The translations under genes and the position numbers were made by a program. Positions 33,940 to 35,445 of a stretch of DNA of 35,445 nucleotides are shown here, piece after piece. Position 1 is the first letter of the stretch, and the number at the start of each line of letters is the position of its first letter. Below the pieces are notes generated by a model. It was not told the DNA's origin. It worked only from the letters and a program-made list of their open reading frames with translations, and made no database searches. Source of the stretch: Subtercola sp. Z020 (GTDB lineage Bacteria > Actinomycetota > Actinomycetes > Actinomycetales > Microbacteriaceae); NCBI RefSeq assembly GCF_002931235.1, contig NZ_PSTT01000026.1:1-35445 (forward strand), written 5' to 3'.

Positions 33940-35403
33940 ATGGGCAGACTGATCCGTTCCGATGCCGTCGCCGCCGCGGTGGGTGCGATGGCGTCCGACG
34001 CGCTCGACGCCGCGCGCGCTCGCGCCGCTGCGGATGACACCGCCGGCGCTGCCGACGCCGCTCCCTCTGCAGAGACCGCGAAGCCTGCGCAGTCATCCGC
34101 TCCGTCGGCCTCGTCCCAGCCGGACGACGCGCCCGAGCCCGCCGACATATCTGAGCCCGACACGTTCAGACCGGCCGCGTCTGCGCCTGCCGCGTCCGAG
34201 CCTGCCGCGTCTGAGACCGCCGCGTCTCGGCCCGCCGCGTCCGAGCCTGCCGCGTCTGAGACCGCCGCGTCTCAGCCCGCCACCTCCGAGCCCGCCACCT
34301 CCGAGCCCGCTACCTCTGAGCCGCCCACACCCGCCGCGCAGGCCGCCCCCGTCGTGACCTTCGGCCCCGCAAAGGGCGGGCGCGGTCGCGGGCCGCAGTC
34401 GGCCCGGATGCCCGACCGGGCATCCGGAGCCGCAGCCAGCGCCAACGCCGCCCGCGCCGCAGCAGAACCCGGCCCGAACACGGTGTTCGACGTCATCATC
34501 ATCGGCGCAGGCCCCGCCGGGCTGAGCGCCGGCCTCAACCTGGTGCGCGCCCGCCGACGCGTGCTGATGCTCGACAGTAACCGCCCGCGGCACTCCGCGA
34601 CCCTGAAGTCGCACGGGTTCCTGACGCGTGACGGGGTGTCGCCGCTCGAGCTACGCAAACTCGGCCGCGAGGAGTTCGAGCACTACCCCGAGGCGTCGTT
34701 CCACCAGAGTCTTGTGACCGGCATCGACCGCGTCGAGGAGGAGACGGGAGAGCTCTTCGTCGTGCACTCGAAGGGCATCCGCGGCTCGGGCGACCGCACC
34801 TCGACCGCCCGCACCGTGCTCATCGCGACCGGGCTCACCGAGACGCTGCCTGCCCTGCCGAGCATCCGCGCCTACTACGGAACCGACATGCACAGCTGCA
34901 CCGAGTGCGACGGCTACGAGAAATCCGACGCCCCGCTCGCGCTCATCGGCGAGACCAGCGACCTCGCCGAGCGCGCCCTGCTGCTCTCGCAGTGGTCGAA
35001 CGACCTCATCGTCTTCACGAACGGCGTCGCCGACCTGAGCGAGCACGACGAGTCGGCTCTGGATGCCCGGGGGATCGGCGTCGAACGCCGCCCCATCGCG
35101 GACATCGAGGGCGACCGCACGGGCATGACCGGCGTCTCGCTCGCCGATGGCACGGTCATCCTGCGCAGCGGCGGTTTCGTGCGCCCCGTCTGGACGACCG
35201 CGCTCGACTACGAGGCCCTCCTCGGCGTGGCGACCGACGACGACAAACTGCTCGTGGTCGACTGGCTCGGCCGCACCTCAGTGCCCGGCGTCTTCGCGGC
35301 CGGCGATTCGACCCCGCCCGGAGCGCAACAGCTCGTCGTGGCGGCCGGCGCCGGCGCGAAGGTGGCCTCGGCGATCAACCGCCACCTCATCGGCCTGCTG
35401 TAG
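33940..35403 (+). CDS. Thioredoxin-reductase-like flavoprotein with long disordered N-terminus
   Basis: The protein has 487 residues. The first ~180 are disordered: an amphipathic helix (MGRLIRSDAVAAAVGAMASD) and then degenerate PAASE/TAAS five-residue repeats. The FAD domain begins VFDVIIIGAGPAGLSAG (GAGPAG at 189-194), and a CTEC redox pair (Cys320, Cys323; SCTECDGYE) follows. The NADPH motif GxGxxA/G of thioredoxin reductase is replaced by LIGETSDLAERA, and the HRR signature is missing. Thus it may not use NADPH; FAD-dependent dithiol oxidases are a fair alternative. The C-terminal GVFAAGD FAD motif is normal. GTG 34483 could give a 306-residue core protein. It starts 2 bp after the gltX stop. 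Confidence 0.8.
   Translation: MGRLIRSDAVAAAVGAMASDALDAARARAAADDTAGAADAAPSAETAKPAQSSAPSASSQPDDAPEPADISEPDTFRPAASAPAASEPAASETAASRPAASEPAASETAASQPATSEPATSEPATSEPPTPAAQAAPVVTFGPAKGGRGRGPQSARMPDRASGAAASANAARAAAEPGPNTVFDVIIIGAGPAGLSAGLNLVRARRRVLMLDSNRPRHSATLKSHGFLTRDGVSPLELRKLGREEFEHYPEASFHQSLVTGIDRVEEETGELFVVHSKGIRGSGDRTSTARTVLIATGLTETLPALPSIRAYYGTDMHSCTECDGYEKSDAPLALIGETSDLAERALLLSQWSNDLIVFTNGVADLSEHDESALDARGIGVERRPIADIEGDRTGMTGVSLADGTVILRSGGFVRPVWTTALDYEALLGVATDDDKLLVVDWLGRTSVPGVFAAGDSTPPGAQQLVVAAGAGAKVASAINRHLIGLL
34163..34330. repeat. 15-bp coding repeats in the flavoprotein N-terminus
   Basis: Repeats of CCGCGTC(T/C)GAGCCTG-like 15-mers encode PAASE, TAASE or PATSE. A 45-bp block containing three of them is itself duplicated, so growth has occurred at two scales. 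The sequence favours slippage and probably differs between strains. Confidence 0.8.
34404..34427. repeat. Paired copy of the CGGGCATCCGG element
   Basis: CCGGATGCCCG and its reverse complement are separated by two bases (AC), giving perfect 11-bp arms. It lies in the disordered N-terminal coding part of the flavoprotein. Confidence 0.8.
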
Positions 35404-35445
35404 CCGGCGCCGGCCGCCACGACGAGCTGTTGCGCTCCGGGCGGG
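35313..35445. repeat. Perfect 43-bp inverted repeat reaching the window end
   Basis: Bases 35313-35355, coding for the conserved C-terminal part of the flavoprotein (begins CCCGCCCGGAGCGCAACAGC), occur again in reverse orientation at 35403-35445, the last base of the window, without mismatch. The 47-nt loop holds the last codons and stop. The arm may continue beyond the window. It could be a very strong hairpin terminator or inverted duplication, or a fold-back assembly artefact. Confidence 0.9.

Overview
The window is chromosomal DNA of a high-GC actinobacterium, most likely family Microbacteriaceae (Micrococcales). Supporting evidence is the strong G/C third-position codon bias, a WhiB1-like iron-sulfur protein convergent with a PdtaS-type histidine kinase and close to an Rv3235-family gene, and a dispersed set of branched-chain amino acid genes (ilvD, ilvB, ilvN, ilvC, serA, leuB, ilvE) ending at gltX. 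Family and genus are inference; no rRNA gene is present.

Layout. 1-5.2 kb: the tail of a basic protein, a gene-free GC-rich stretch with 30-bp minisatellites, an Rv3235-like protein (-), pdtaS (+), whiB1 (-), a small membrane protein (+), the peroxiredoxin bcp (-), tRNA-Lys(CTT) and a 42-residue membrane protein. 5.2-10.4 kb: a GH1 beta-glucosidase behind a LacI-type operator, a membrane-anchored Asp/Pro repeat protein, a glucose-6-phosphate dehydrogenase homologue, an Ala-rich protein (-) and a 64-residue membrane protein (-). 10.5-14 kb: otsA-otsB (trehalose synthesis) and a MauE-like membrane protein fused to a thioredoxin-like domain. 14-23 kb: ilvD, ilvB-ilvN-ilvC, a striking 85-bp hairpin repeat array at the end of ilvC, three small unknown genes and serA. 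23-26 kb: a Tat-exported protein (-) and a divergent TetR/14-TM efflux pair. 26-35.4 kb: leuB-ilvE-fumarylacetoacetate hydrolase, then an MFS exporter (-), a glyoxalase-fold protein (-) and a TetR (+), then gltX and a thioredoxin-reductase-like flavoprotein.

How the genes work together. IlvBN, IlvC, IlvD and IlvE make valine and isoleucine, LeuB supplies a leucine step, and SerA opens serine synthesis. GH1, the G6PDH homologue and OtsAB handle glucose, NADPH and the compatible solute trehalose. Bcp, WhiB1, the MauE-thioredoxin fusion and the terminal flavoprotein all concern thiol redox. At least eight genes appear to be transcribed as leaderless mRNAs, with a TANNNT-type -10 box 6-7 nt before the start codon.

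The observations most worth a second look are the hairpin array that contains the ilvC stop codon, a perfect 43-bp inverted repeat running into the end of the window (biological or a fold-back assembly artefact), a repeated palindromic element built on CGGGCATCCGG, and a codon-usage switch in the last 100 codons of ilvD.
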